Positions 1 through 8,672 of a DNA stretch of 64,000 bases are shown here, piece by piece; the first letter of the stretch is position 1, and every line of letters begins with the position of its first letter. The stretch is from assembly GCF_050487225.1 (NCBI RefSeq), contig NZ_JBKQGY010000003.1, positions 434,001-498,000 of the forward strand. The letters are read 5' to 3'. Origin of the DNA: Paenalcaligenes sp050487225 (GTDB taxonomy: Bacteria; Pseudomonadota; Gammaproteobacteria; Burkholderiales; Burkholderiaceae_B). The position numbers were made by a program, and so were the translations under genes. A model generated the notes under the pieces. It saw nothing but the letters and a program-made list of their open reading frames with translations. It ran no database searches and had not been told where the DNA came from.

Positions 1-132
1 CTATTCATGAAAGACGGTGTGGTGGTAGAGGAAGGGCCTGCAAAACAGCTGATAGACAGCCCGCAGCAACCCGCTACCCAAGCGTTTCTTAGCCACTTCC
101 ACCATGCTAGCCAGCGAGGTGCTCATGTCTGA
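1..132 (+). CDS. Polar amino-acid ABC transporter ATP-binding protein, C-terminal end (partial)
   Basis: The window opens inside this reading frame; the last 43 codons remain, ending at a TGA at 130-132. The remnant reads LFMKDGVVVEEGPAKQLID and goes on to a QAFLSHF ending. This matches the end of GlnQ/GltL-type ATPases, whose sequence after the H-loop runs 'FMxxGxIVExGxPxxLFxxPxxxRTxxFLxxx'. It would energise amino-acid uptake at the inner membrane. The binding protein at 1670-2551 is a likely partner; permease genes must lie upstream of the window. The next gene starts inside its stop codon region (ATG at 125). Family call is good, substrate unknown. Confidence 0.75.
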   Translation, partial: LFMKDGVVVEEGPAKQLIDSPQQPATQAFLSHFHHASQRGAHV

Positions 133-301
133 AACACCTCCACACACGGTACTAGAAACTGTTTTACCGGATGCGGCTAGTGCCGAAGAAACGCTAGAGT
201 TCCAGCGCGGACTGCAACTCATTGCCCAACTGATTGCACACCAAACACACACGCCTACGAACCCTATTGCTGTGCAATCGGTATTGGAGTCTACGTCATG
301 A
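125..301 (+). CDS. Small AtzG-like (DUF4089-type) protein
   Basis: A 58-residue frame starting at ATG 125 overlaps the end of the ATPase gene by 8 bases, and its TGA (299-301) overlaps the ATG of the amidase (298) in an ATGA junction, so it is translationally coupled on both sides. An upstream in-frame start at 104 (65 aa) is possible but would overlap more. Known biology: AtzE-type amidases work with a tiny GatC/AtzG-like subunit encoded directly upstream. The helix-like stretch with FQRGLQLIAQLI, followed by a Pro-containing tail ending NPIAVQSV, has the spacing I expect of AtzG proteins, but residue identity is low. The call therefore rests mainly on position and size. If wrong, it is a hypothetical small protein. 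Confidence 0.5.
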   Translation: MSETPPHTVLETVLPDAASAEETLEFQRGLQLIAQLIAHQTHTPTNPIAVQSVLESTS

Positions 302-1686
302 TTCCTCGCCATATTGCCGCCTTACAGAACGCCTACCGCAGTGGCCAACTACGTATCACCGATGTGGTGCAAACACAGTTGGATCGCATTGCCGAGCAAC
401 AGCCACATTTGCACGCCTACATCAGTTGGCATGCTGACAGCGCCTTGAAACAAGCGGCACTACAGCAGCAACAGCTGGACACCCACCCTAATGCCTTACC
501 CCCGCTGTTTGGCGTAAGCCTATCCATCAAAGACAACATGGATGTAGCAGGGATGAAAACCAGTGGCGGTTCATTCTCACAGCAACATCAACCTGCAGCC
601 ACGCAAGATGCAACCGCTGTGGCACGGTTACGCGCTGCTGGTGCCATCATTCTGGGCAAAGCCAACTGCCATGAGTTCGCGTTTGGCGGCCCCTCCTTTG
701 ACCTACCAGTTCCCCCTGCTACCAACCCTTGGAAAGCCGGTTACTTTCCGGGTGGATCATCTAGCGGTTCTGGCACCACCGTAGCAGCCGAGCTCTGTCT
801 GGCCTCTATTGGTACAGACACGGCAGGCTCTATACGATCACCCAGTACAAACTGTGGCCTAGTGGGACTAAAACCCACCTATGGTGCGGTGCCCTTGGAC
901 GGTGTACGTATGCTCAGCGTGAGTCTGGACCATGCTGGGCCTTTGGCGCATAGCGTGGAAGACTGCGAGCGAATTTTCACAGCATTGTGCCCACAGGCTA
1001 CACGCTCTGCTGCGCCCAATCGCCCCATACGGTTAGGGATCCCTACCAGTCACTGGGGGCTGAAAGCCTTACTACAGCCCGAAGTACACAACATGATGGA
1101 AGGGGTACAACAACAGTTGCAAAGCGCAGGTGTAGAGATAGTACCGGTGTCCCTTCCTAGTTTAGAAGCACTGCACACCAGCAGCGCACTCTTAATGATG
1201 GCCGAGGTGGCTTACGTATTTGGCCCTAAAGTACGCCAACACTTTGAGGCATACGGTCAAATTTTCAGAGGTCGAGTTTTAGTAGGGGAAAACATCCCTG
1301 CCAGTGCCTATCTACAAGCCACACAAGACAAGTTACGACTGACCCAAGCCTTAGAACATAGCTTACAAGCGGTAGATGCTTTGCTACTGCCGGGAGCCAC
1401 GGCGGTAGCCGGTCCGTTGAATCACGTAGACACCTTCTACTTTCTTACCCAACCCAACCTCAATGCCATTGCCAACTTAAGCGGACAACCTGCCATCGCT
1501 TTGCCTAGTGCAATCAGCGAGGAAGGATTACCTATGGGCATACAACTGCTGGGTAAGCACCACCAAGACCATGCTTTGCTACACATTGCTCAACGCATAG
1601 AAACCATTCTTGATTTTGCCCATCAACGGGATCAACACCACGCTGTAACCAGTCCTCTAGGAGACAACCATGGACCACTACAATAA
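298..1686 (+). CDS. Amidase-signature hydrolase, AtzE-like
   Basis: A 462-aa protein of the amidase signature family, cytoplasmic, expected to hydrolyse a C-N amide bond. The catalytic Lys-cisSer-Ser triad is visible: Lys78 in SIKDN, Ser154 in the GGSSSGSG loop, and Ser178 in GTDTAGSIR. The 24-residue spacing between the two serines is the family norm. Length fits AtzE/GatA-like members. Its ATG overlaps the stop of the small upstream gene, as in the AtzG-AtzE pair, which forms a transamidosome-like complex. The downstream binding-protein gene starts 17 bases before its end, so all are one operon. The operon setting with an amino-acid ABC transporter and an FAD oxidoreductase suggests breakdown of an imported amide or N-carboxy compound. 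The actual substrate cannot be read from sequence. GatA is less likely because no gatB/gatC lies nearby. Confidence 0.8.
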   Translation: MIPRHIAALQNAYRSGQLRITDVVQTQLDRIAEQQPHLHAYISWHADSALKQAALQQQQLDTHPNALPPLFGVSLSIKDNMDVAGMKTSGGSFSQQHQPAATQDATAVARLRAAGAIILGKANCHEFAFGGPSFDLPVPPATNPWKAGYFPGGSSSGSGTTVAAELCLASIGTDTAGSIRSPSTNCGLVGLKPTYGAVPLDGVRMLSVSLDHAGPLAHSVEDCERIFTALCPQATRSAAPNRPIRLGIPTSHWGLKALLQPEVHNMMEGVQQQLQSAGVEIVPVSLPSLEALHTSSALLMMAEVAYVFGPKVRQHFEAYGQIFRGRVLVGENIPASAYLQATQDKLRLTQALEHSLQAVDALLLPGATAVAGPLNHVDTFYFLTQPNLNAIANLSGQPAIALPSAISEEGLPMGIQLLGKHHQDHALLHIAQRIETILDFAHQRDQHHAVTSPLGDNHGPLQ

Positions 1687-2551
1687 CGATGCGCCCCATC
1701 AGATGTCCCGTCGCCAACTTGCTAAGCTGGCCGCCGCTTCCGCTCTAGGTCTGAGCCTACCTATTGCCAGTGCAAGTGCTCAGTCCGCCCCCTCAGGCAC
1801 CGAGTCCACACTGGAGCGTATTCGTCGCACCAAGAAACTACGCATTGCAGCGCTGGTAGGTGAGCCTCCGTACTTCACCCGTGACCCCTTTACCAAAGAG
1901 TGGTCGGGTGCATCGGTAGAAATGGCTAAAGACATCGCCAAGATTCTGGATGTGGAACTGGAATATGTGGATTCCACCTACGGCAACTCGGTGATACAGC
2001 TGCAAACCGGCAAAGTGGACTTGGCGATGGCGCTCACCCCCACCCCACAACGCGCGTTATCCATTGGTTTCTCGCACCCCACGTATCTGCACCCCTACGG
2101 CATTGTGGCGCAGGAAAGTGTTCAAGCCAGTAAATGGGCAGACCTAAACAAGCCTGAAGTGCGCATCGCCGTAGACTTGGGTTCCACACAAGAAATGGCC
2201 GCACGCCGCTATGCACCACAAGCCCAAATTACCGCCTTCGCGACACGCGATGAAGTGATGCTAGCGCTGCAAAGCAAGAAAGTAGACTGCGCTGTGTTCG
2301 CTGTGCTGCTGGGTCTGACCGCCGTGAAAAAGAACCCTAGCATCGGCAAGTTCTCTATGCTGACTGACCCTATCGTAGGGTTGACCTCTAACTTGGCCTT
2401 TGCCAAAGAGACCAATACCGACTGGCGTGACTTCTTAAACGTTTGGGTAGATTACAACCGTGATCTGGGCCAAATCAGCGGCTGGATTCTAGACAGCTTG
2501 AAGTTAGCGGGCATTGAGCCTAGCGATATCCCTTCGGACGTCGTGTTCTAA
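1670..2551 (+). CDS. Periplasmic amino-acid-type ABC substrate-binding protein with Tat signal
   Basis: A 293-aa protein of solute-binding family 3 (SBP_bac_3). The N-terminus has a twin-arginine motif SRRQLAK (13-19), then a hydrophobic stretch and an ASA-type cleavage site near residue 36, so export by Tat rather than Sec is likely. The mature part begins with ERIRRTKKLRIAALVGEPPY, typical of the family. The start at 1670 is supported by an AGGAG Shine-Dalgarno sequence 7 bases upstream, inside the end of the amidase gene. It is probably the receptor for the ABC ATPase at the left edge. The ligand is unknown; a nitrogenous compound degraded by the neighbouring amidase and oxidoreductase is a reasonable guess. 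Confidence 0.8.
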   Translation: MDHYNNDAPHQMSRRQLAKLAAASALGLSLPIASASAQSAPSGTESTLERIRRTKKLRIAALVGEPPYFTRDPFTKEWSGASVEMAKDIAKILDVELEYVDSTYGNSVIQLQTGKVDLAMALTPTPQRALSIGFSHPTYLHPYGIVAQESVQASKWADLNKPEVRIAVDLGSTQEMAARRYAPQAQITAFATRDEVMLALQSKKVDCAVFAVLLGLTAVKKNPSIGKFSMLTDPIVGLTSNLAFAKETNTDWRDFLNVWVDYNRDLGQISGWILDSLKLAGIEPSDIPSDVVF

Positions 2552-2561
2552 GCCACCCGCT

Positions 2562-3818
2562 ATGGATCCCTACTCATCTTCTCCTGCCGTCACCATTATT
2601 GGTGGCGGCATGGTTGGCACTGCCTGCGGCTTGGCGCTGCAAGAGCGTGGGCTATCTGTCACTATTATTGATGCGGGCGACGAACGCGACAAAGCCAGTT
2701 TTGGCAACGCCGGCGTCATCAGCAATGGCTCTATCTTTCCCATGGCCAGCGCGGGTATCTGGAAGCATTTGCCACGCTACGCGCTGAACCGCGATAACGG
2801 CTTGCGTATACGCTATGGCAATCTACCTTTTCTAACGCCATGGCTGCTGCGCTTTATGGCGAACGCCAACACGACGCGACGCGAACAAACCGTAGCCGCA
2901 CTCGCCCCTTTTACTGCCACGGCACTGAGTTACCACCAAAAGTGGGCGCAACGTACCAGCAGCGAGCACCTCATACGCCAAGAAGGCTGGCTACGCTTAT
3001 ATAGAAGTGCAGAAGGCTTTGCCGGTAGCGAGGCCGATCGCCTGCTGTTTGAACGTCATGGCGTGAAATTCGACGTGCTGGATACGCATGCCTTACGTGA
3101 GCTAGAACCTGCGATTCAACACCCGTTTCACCGTGCTATTTGGCTAACGGAAACCGCTACAGTCGCCACACCTGGTGAGTTACTCTTGGCCTACCAACAG
3201 CTATTCCAGCAACAAGGTGGCCGATGGGTAAACGATCAAATACAACAGCTACATACCGCCGAAGGCTACGTGCAGCTGTACGGTAAACAGCAGCATTACA
3301 AGAGCCAAACTGTGGTGCTTGCAGCGGGAGCCTTAAGTGCGCATCTGTGCCAACAACTGGGCTACCGTATTCCGCTGGTGGCAGAACGTGGCTATCACGT
3401 CAGCCTACCTATGCCCGAAGGCCCAGCCTTACGGCGTGCGGTGTACGACGTGGCGGCAGGCTACGTGGCTGCCCCTATGCAAGATCAATTGCGCTTACTA
3501 AGCGGCGTTGAACTCGCACACCCACAAAGTCGTGCGAACCCTATTCAACTTGAGCGGCTATACCCTGCTGCTCGCGAAGCCTTGGGGCTCGCCCCCAGTA
3601 TGGATACCTCACAACTATGGTCTGGCAATAGGCCCTCTACCCCCGACAGCTTGCCGGTATTGGGCTTTGCTCCGCGCCATCAACACGTGCTGTGTGCATT
3701 CGGACATGGCCACATTGGTTTTTCCACAGGCCCTATTACCGGAGAACTGATTGCCAGATTGATTTGCCGCGAGCATTTACCTGTGGATATACATCCGTTT
3801 AGGGTGGATCGCTTTTAA
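2562..3818 (+). CDS. FAD-dependent oxidoreductase, DadA/D-amino-acid dehydrogenase type
   Basis: A 418-aa DAO-superfamily flavoprotein. Near the N-terminus the Rossmann motif IIGGGMVG (12-19) is followed by an acidic strand end IIDAG. The C-terminal region has SGNRPSTPDSLPVLGF and then GHGHIGFSTGP, the closing FAD contact typical of DadA-like enzymes. It should oxidise an amine or D-amino acid, passing electrons to a quinone or oxygen. I chose ATG 2562, 10 bases after the upstream stop; an in-frame start at 2514 would overlap the binding-protein gene by 38 bases. No clear Shine-Dalgarno is seen. It is the last gene of the operon, before a terminator at 3858. The substrate is probably related to the imported compound. 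Confidence 0.75.
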   Translation: MDPYSSSPAVTIIGGGMVGTACGLALQERGLSVTIIDAGDERDKASFGNAGVISNGSIFPMASAGIWKHLPRYALNRDNGLRIRYGNLPFLTPWLLRFMANANTTRREQTVAALAPFTATALSYHQKWAQRTSSEHLIRQEGWLRLYRSAEGFAGSEADRLLFERHGVKFDVLDTHALRELEPAIQHPFHRAIWLTETATVATPGELLLAYQQLFQQQGGRWVNDQIQQLHTAEGYVQLYGKQQHYKSQTVVLAAGALSAHLCQQLGYRIPLVAERGYHVSLPMPEGPALRRAVYDVAAGYVAAPMQDQLRLLSGVELAHPQSRANPIQLERLYPAAREALGLAPSMDTSQLWSGNRPSTPDSLPVLGFAPRHQHVLCAFGHGHIGFSTGPITGELIARLICREHLPVDIHPFRVDRF

Positions 3819-3857
3819 CTGGATGTAGATATCACTCTGCTAGTTATGCCATAAAAA

Positions 3858-3877
3858 AACGCCCCGTCAGGGGCGTT
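3858..3877. terminator. Bidirectional rho-independent terminator
   Basis: Perfect 8-bp stem AACGCCCC/GGGGCGTT with loop GTCA, preceded by an A tract (3853-3857) that becomes a T tract on the minus strand. It lies between the convergent FAD oxidoreductase gene and the small minus-strand gene at 3906, so it can end both transcripts. It looks stronger for the minus strand. Confidence 0.85.
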
Positions 3878-3905
3878 ATTCTTGGTGTAGCCGTACGCAG
3901 TCTGA

Positions 3906-4169
3906 TTAATCCAGCGCTTGTTTGGCCTGGTCGCGCAGCGTATCCATATTGCCGCCCTGATGTACACCTTCCAACCACTGCAAACCTACTTCACTGATTT
4001 CCTCAGCCTGTTCAGCCTCCAGCGCAGCACCCACTTTGTGCTCGGCAAAATCAATGATGTTGTTGATGTTTTGCAGTGCAGTTTTCAGCTGAGCATAGTT
4101 TTGCTGCATATCCCCAACAGACTGAATATACGCTTCTAGAATATGAAAAGGGTCACGTCTGAACATCAT
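3906..4169 (-). CDS. Small uncharacterised protein (87 aa)
   Basis: I do not recognise this family. The start is set at ATG 4169 because an AGGAG Shine-Dalgarno (plus-strand CTCCT 4178-4182) stands 8 bases upstream; a longer in-frame start at 4208 lacks this. The protein starts MMFRRDPFHILEAY and is predicted to be mostly helical, with Gln, Glu and Ala residues in amphipathic spacing and no signal peptide or membrane segment. This hints at a cytoplasmic coiled-coil or helical bundle. It is a single-gene unit between a terminator and the thioredoxin gene, which is divergent from it. The clean ribosome site and following terminator argue that it is a real gene. Confidence 0.65.
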   Translation of the reverse strand: MMFRRDPFHILEAYIQSVGDMQQNYAQLKTALQNINNIIDFAEHKVGAALEAEQAEEISEVGLQWLEGVHQGGNMDTLRDQAKQALD

Positions 4170-4426
4170 AATTCTGCTCCTAGTTGTTATGCCATGCCTG
4201 CCCTGCAAGCACTTCGCAAATGGGTAAATTCTGCTACGCCTAGTACAAAAGCTATTATGCGACAGATTGCCGTATAGAACACCTCAATGCCTACTTGAAT
4301 TGACCTAGATTGTACTTTTCACTATCATTCAATTAATTTATTGAATGAATGAAACATGCAGACTCTTCTGCTGACACGGCAATGCTAGCGTCCGAATTTC
4401 ATTCTTGTTGAGTAAGGTAGGCCATC

Positions 4427-4747
4427 ATGGTTCAAGACGTAAACACCCACAATTTCGATCAACTCATCACCCAAGCGCCCGGCTTACATGCTGTACGTTT
4501 TTGGGCTGAGTGGTGCGGCCCTTGTCGCATGATGGCCCCCATTTTCCAACAGACAGCAACAGCACTACATGAGCAAGCAAGCTTTGCAGAAGTGGACATT
4601 GATGCCGTGCCCGAATTGGCGAGCCAGTTCCGTGTGCAAAGCATCCCCACTGTACTGCTGTTTAAAGATGGGCAGGTCATCGATAAGATGATCGGTGCGA
4701 CGAGCCAAACACAATTGCAGCAACTGATACAACGCCACGCCGCCTAA
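4427..4747 (+). CDS. Thioredoxin
   Basis: A 106-aa cytoplasmic thioredoxin with the redox centre WCGPC (Cys30 and Cys33), the buried-Asp-type strand FAEVDIDAVPELA, and the cis-proline in SIPTVLLFKDG. Length is normal for TrxA-like proteins. It stands alone, with its own upstream AT-rich region (4170-4426) shared with the divergent small gene, and a hairpin after it. It reduces disulfides in target proteins using thioredoxin reductase. It may be a second thioredoxin rather than the main one, which is usually next to rho, so no symbol is given. Confidence 0.9.
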   Translation: MVQDVNTHNFDQLITQAPGLHAVRFWAEWCGPCRMMAPIFQQTATALHEQASFAEVDIDAVPELASQFRVQSIPTVLLFKDGQVIDKMIGATSQTQLQQLIQRHAA

Positions 4748-4771
4748 GTGTTTTGGGCCATCCACACACAA

Positions 4772-4796
4772 CAGCCTAGCTGTAAAGGCTAGGCTG
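4772..4796. terminator. Hairpin between convergent genes, probable terminator
   Basis: Inverted repeat CAGCCTAGC/GCTAGGCTG with a 7-base loop, between the thioredoxin gene and the convergent phosphodiesterase gene. No T tract follows on either strand, so intrinsic termination is only probable. Confidence 0.5.
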
Positions 4797-4806
4797 CATC
4801 ACACGC

Positions 4807-5625
4807 TTAAACATGCCTGCACTTCAAGGCATCTAAACTGCCGGTATACGGAAAACGTACGGAGTCATCGTAGCCAAAGGGCTGGAAGTGCACGGTGACG
4901 CCTTCAGCATGGGGCAAGATTACAGCGTAACTTGCCGGTTCAAAGGTAGACGTTGCTGCCCCTGGCGTGTTTAGGTCCAACTCATGTTGGTGATTAGTAC
5001 CGTTTACGGTGAAGAACGGTATACCGTTCCACATCCCAGCCGAACAACGATGCACATGCCCAGAGAACAAATGCACCGGCTGTGTACAGCGCTTTAACAG
5101 CGGCAAGACTTGCTCGGCATTGCTTAAACGCAGCCAATCCATGGATGGGTACTGCAGCATAGGCATAGGATGGTGCGAGAACAGCAAGATAGGGCGAGTA
5201 GCAGCAGCTAACTTCTGCTCTAGCCACATTAAACGCTGCTCACACAAATACCCATCGGTATAACCGTCTTGTAGCGTGTCCAAATACAAGGCTTCGTAGT
5301 CGCCTAACACTTCAGCATGCTGCACAAAACCAGCCACTTCTGAAGGCTGCTGGGTAAACACCTCGGCAAACGCGGCGCGATCATCGTGATTGCCCATCAA
5401 AAAGCGCACAGGCATCTTCAAGGCCGTTAAGCACTCTGCCAAACGCTGGTAGGCCAAAGGGTGGCCCGCATGCGTAAGATCCCCTGTCAGTACACAGTAC
5501 TGTGCATCGGCGTGATGTCTATTGATGTGGTCTATGCACTGCGACAAATGCTCGCTAGGGTCTTCACCAAATAAGCTTTTTCCTGCGGGCGTAATGTGCA
5601 GATCGGAGAGATGGATGATTTTCAT
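4807..5625 (-). CDS. Metallophosphoesterase, GpdQ-like glycerophosphodiesterase
   Basis: A 272-aa class III calcineurin-like phosphodiesterase. The metal-binding motifs appear in order: D8-x-H10 (LSDLH), GD at 48-49, GNHDD at 78-82, a FSHHP loop and GHVH. This is the layout of GpdQ and CpdA, and a FIDV/LFGE-like insertion after the first motif fits GpdQ best. A clear AAGGA ribosome site precedes the ATG by 6 bases. It is the last gene of the glycerol-3-phosphate-type ABC operon, 9 bases after a permease gene, so hydrolysis of imported glycerophosphodiesters to glycerol-3-phosphate and an alcohol is the likely job. A cAMP phosphodiesterase (CpdA) cannot be excluded by sequence alone. Confidence 0.75.
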   Translation of the reverse strand: MKIIHLSDLHITPAGKSLFGEDPSEHLSQCIDHINRHHADAQYCVLTGDLTHAGHPLAYQRLAECLTALKMPVRFLMGNHDDRAAFAEVFTQQPSEVAGFVQHAEVLGDYEALYLDTLQDGYTDGYLCEQRLMWLEQKLAAATRPILLFSHHPMPMLQYPSMDWLRLSNAEQVLPLLKRCTQPVHLFSGHVHRCSAGMWNGIPFFTVNGTNHQHELDLNTPGAATSTFEPASYAVILPHAEGVTVHFQPFGYDDSVRFPYTGSLDALKCRHV

Positions 5626-5634
5626 AACACGTCC

Positions 5635-6489
5635 TTAACGTATACCAGCACGCAGAAACGCCTGCATAAATTGCTTTTGGAACAGTAAAAAGCCTACTAA
5701 CAACGGGAAAATAGTCATCAGGGTGGCAGCACTAATCAACGAGATGCTGACCCCACTTTCTGGCGCACCGAACAGCGACAACCCTACCGTTAACGGGCGA
5801 GTGTGCTCTGAGCTGCTTACCACCAACGGCCACAAAAAGTTATTCCAGTGCGACGACACCGACACCAAGGCATAGGCCAAGTACACCGGTTTGACCAACG
5901 GCACATACACGCGCCACAGCACACCCAATCTAGAACACCCTTCTAAGCGTGCAGCGTCTTCTAGTTCGCGTGGTACTTGCTTAAACGCCTGACGCAACAA
6001 GAACACCCCAAACGCACTGGCCATATAGGGCACACCCATACCCCACACAGTGTCTGTCCACCCCAACACCGACACCATACGGAAATTCTCCACAATCAGC
6101 ACTTCGGGCAAGATAAACAGCTGCAACAGCAACAACATAAACAGGAACTGGCTGCCAAAGAACTTGAATCGAGCAAAGGCGTAGGCAGCCAAGGTACAAA
6201 TCACCAACTGCCCCACCAAAATAGTCAGCACCAACAAGGTGGTATTAAACACATAGCGTAGCCACGGCGCACGCGCCCATGCTGCACTGAAATTCTCTAA
6301 GGTCCAGCCCTGCATCATGTCTAACGACAAGGCCGCGGAAGGGTCCCTAAACGCTGCCCAGCAGGCGTACAACAAGGGGGATATCCACAACAAGGCCAAC
6401 AAATACGCCCCCACATTTTCCAACGGGAAAGCGGTAATGGCGCGACGCCAGGCGGGGGTACTACGAATAGGGTACACAGTAGTCATCAT
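5635..6489 (-). CDS. ABC transporter permease, UgpE-like
   Basis: A 284-aa inner-membrane permease of the MalG/UgpE class with about six hydrophobic segments. The EAA loop that contacts the ATPase is visible as ELEDAARLEGCSRLGVLWRV. It starts with a double ATG 2 bases after the preceding permease gene's stop and forms the second membrane subunit of the importer. Known family members import sugars, polyols or glycerol-3-phosphate. The glycerol-3-phosphate reading comes from the UgpB-like binding protein, the GpdQ-like enzyme and a GlpR-like operator. Confidence 0.8.
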   Translation of the reverse strand: MMTTVYPIRSTPAWRRAITAFPLENVGAYLLALLWISPLLYACWAAFRDPSAALSLDMMQGWTLENFSAAWARAPWLRYVFNTTLLVLTILVGQLVICTLAAYAFARFKFFGSQFLFMLLLLQLFILPEVLIVENFRMVSVLGWTDTVWGMGVPYMASAFGVFLLRQAFKQVPRELEDAARLEGCSRLGVLWRVYVPLVKPVYLAYALVSVSSHWNNFLWPLVVSSSEHTRPLTVGLSLFGAPESGVSISLISAATLMTIFPLLVGFLLFQKQFMQAFLRAGIR

Positions 6490-6491
6490 GG

Positions 6492-7379
6492 TTACTGGTA
6501 GTGCACACGCTTTTCAGCGTAACGGAATTGAAGAATGGCGATCAGCCCTAAACCACCTAACAGAATCACGGTCAGCACCGCCGCACTAGGCGTATCCATG
6601 TAGGCAAATGCGGTTTCCCATATCCAATACAACAGTAATTTGGACGCGTTATTTGGGCCGCCCTTGGTCAGAATGAACAGGTGATCCACCAGCTTCACCG
6701 AGTTGATCAACGCATTAATCAGAATGAACAACGTCGTGGGTGCTAACAACGGCAACAACACACGTCTGCCGTACTGCCAGCGGCTCGCGCCTTCCAAACG
6801 TGCAGCATCGCGCAGTTCAGGTGGCACTGTTTGCAACGCTGCCAGATAGAAAATCATGAAAAAACCAGCTTCTTTCCAGATGGTCACCACCATCACTGCG
6901 CCTAACGCCGTCTGTGGTTGACCCAGCCAGTTGGTAGAACCGCCGCCAAACCACTTCATGATCTGATCTAACAAACCCAGATCAGGGGTATAGAAGAACA
7001 ACCACAAGTTAGCGGCTGCAATCATGGGAAGCATGGTGGGCGTGAAGTACGCACAGCGCACCCACGCCCGCATGCTCATGGCACGGTTTGCCCACAACGC
7101 CATCAATAACGCCAAAGCGATAGACACTGGAATCGTGACAGCGGCGTACCACAGGTTATTTTTCAGTACCAACCAGAAGGTAGGGTCTGCCAGCATGGCG
7201 TCGTAGTTGTCCATGCCCACAAACTGCGAGGCACGGCGGGCCGTCCCCTTACTTTGCAGACTTGCCCATAACGTGTGCAGCGCAGGAATAAAGGCAAACA
7301 CACTTAACAGTACCAACAAGGGTGTAAGCAGCAAGTAGGCAAACACCGATTCCTTTCGCAACACACGCAATGGTTTCAT
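6492..7379 (-). CDS. ABC transporter permease, UgpA-like
   Basis: A 295-aa inner-membrane permease of the MalF/UgpA class, with an N-terminal membrane segment (LLLTPLLVLLSVFAFIP), further hydrophobic segments, and the EAA loop ELRDAARLEGASRWQYGRRV. It pairs with the UgpE-like permease encoded directly downstream. It lies 12 bases after the binding-protein gene in the same minus-strand operon. The substrate is inferred from context. Confidence 0.8.
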   Translation of the reverse strand: MKPLRVLRKESVFAYLLLTPLLVLLSVFAFIPALHTLWASLQSKGTARRASQFVGMDNYDAMLADPTFWLVLKNNLWYAAVTIPVSIALALLMALWANRAMSMRAWVRCAYFTPTMLPMIAAANLWLFFYTPDLGLLDQIMKWFGGGSTNWLGQPQTALGAVMVVTIWKEAGFFMIFYLAALQTVPPELRDAARLEGASRWQYGRRVLLPLLAPTTLFILINALINSVKLVDHLFILTKGGPNNASKLLLYWIWETAFAYMDTPSAAVLTVILLGGLGLIAILQFRYAEKRVHYQ

Positions 7380-7391
7380 CTGTGTTCCAGC

Positions 7392-8654
7392 TTAGTTAAA
7401 TGGACGCAGCAAGCGATCAGCCGCTGTTTGTGCTTCATCCAAAGCCGCTTGCGGTGTTTTGCTCTGTGTCAGCGCAGACTGCACAGCGTTGGACAACAAC
7501 TCACGCACACGGGCGGTTTCGTAGGTAGCAAACTCAGGGGAAGCTACTGCCAATTGGTCACGTGCCACGGTCGCTTGTGGGAAAGTCTTGGCGTAGTCTT
7601 GCAGCGCCTGTGTTTCGTAGGCCGCTGGGCTCACACCCACATAACCCGTTGCCATCGACCATTTCGCTGCACGTTCAGGCGCTGTCATCCAACGCACGAA
7701 CTCTACAGCAGCTGCTTTCTGCTCGTCGCTCGCACCTTTAAACAGGTAGAAGTTACCGCCGCCTGTTGGTGAACCTGCCGTTTCGTTAGCCGGCAACATG
7801 GCTACACCAAACTCAAACGGTGCTTCGTTTTTCACCGCTGTCAGGTTGCCCGTGGTGTGCCACATCATGGCTGTTTGGCCTTGTACAAAGGCTTGGCGCA
7901 GTGTGCCCCACTCAATGGTGCCTGCTGGGCTGACTTTGTACTTCTGTGCCAAATCTTGGAAGAACTGCAACGCTTCTACGGCTTTAGGGTCATTGAAGTA
8001 GACTTCCGTACCGTCTTCATTCATCAGTTGATGGCCATTTTGCAAAGCCAGCGCTTGGAACATCCAGTAGGGGTAACCTGTGGACGGGATCATCAAACCG
8101 TAACGTTTGTCGGTAGTCAGTTTTTGAGCCGCTTCCACCATTTCAGCGCGTGTTTTTGGTGGCTGTTCTGGGTCCAGACCTGCTTCGCGGAACATGTCTT
8201 TGTTGTAGAACATCACGATGGTAGAACGCTGGAACGGAATGCCCCATACCTTGCCATCCAAGGTACCGTTTGCCATCAATGCAGGGTAAAAACTGCTCAA
8301 CCAGGCTTTGTTTTGGTCGCCTTGCGCTACATCGCTAAAGGCCTCTACCAAACCTTGGTCAACCAAGTCATGCGTATCCAACGCACCCAACACCGACAAT
8401 TGCACAGGCTCGCCCGCACGCAAGGCTGACAACGCCCGCACACGCGTTTCATCGTAGTTACCGGAATACACCGCTTTCACTTTGATGTCTGGGTTTTCGG
8501 CTTGGAAATCGTTAATCATGCCATCCACCACTTCGGTCAACGGACCACCTACCGAAATGGGGTAGTACATGGTCAGCTCTACCGCACTCAGCGCTTGGGC
8601 GCTTAGACCCATCAACAATGCACTAGAGGTAGTCATCACAAATTTTTTCAACAT
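7392..8654 (-). CDS. ABC transporter substrate-binding protein, UgpB-like
   Basis: A 420-aa periplasmic binding protein of solute-binding family 1, with a Sec signal peptide (about residues 1-24, ending LSA). It shares several remembered blocks with UgpB: the start TMYYPISVGGPL in place of a WHS-containing start, the block KDMFREAGLDPEQPPKT, and the end TPQAALDEAQTAADRLLRPF. It should capture glycerol-3-phosphate, glycerophosphodiesters or a related polyol in the periplasm. An AGAGAG ribosome site lies upstream. It is third in a six-gene operon. The general family is sure; the exact ligand is an inference. Confidence 0.8.
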   Translation of the reverse strand: MLKKFVMTTSSALLMGLSAQALSAVELTMYYPISVGGPLTEVVDGMINDFQAENPDIKVKAVYSGNYDETRVRALSALRAGEPVQLSVLGALDTHDLVDQGLVEAFSDVAQGDQNKAWLSSFYPALMANGTLDGKVWGIPFQRSTIVMFYNKDMFREAGLDPEQPPKTRAEMVEAAQKLTTDKRYGLMIPSTGYPYWMFQALALQNGHQLMNEDGTEVYFNDPKAVEALQFFQDLAQKYKVSPAGTIEWGTLRQAFVQGQTAMMWHTTGNLTAVKNEAPFEFGVAMLPANETAGSPTGGGNFYLFKGASDEQKAAAVEFVRWMTAPERAAKWSMATGYVGVSPAAYETQALQDYAKTFPQATVARDQLAVASPEFATYETARVRELLSNAVQSALTQSKTPQAALDEAQTAADRLLRPFN

Positions 8655-8672
8655 AGCTATCTCTCTTAAACG

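Noticed and set aside
7857..8429. 190-codon plus-strand frame opposite the UgpB-like gene
   Set aside because: No family features or ribosome site; fully inside a convincing gene on the other strand.
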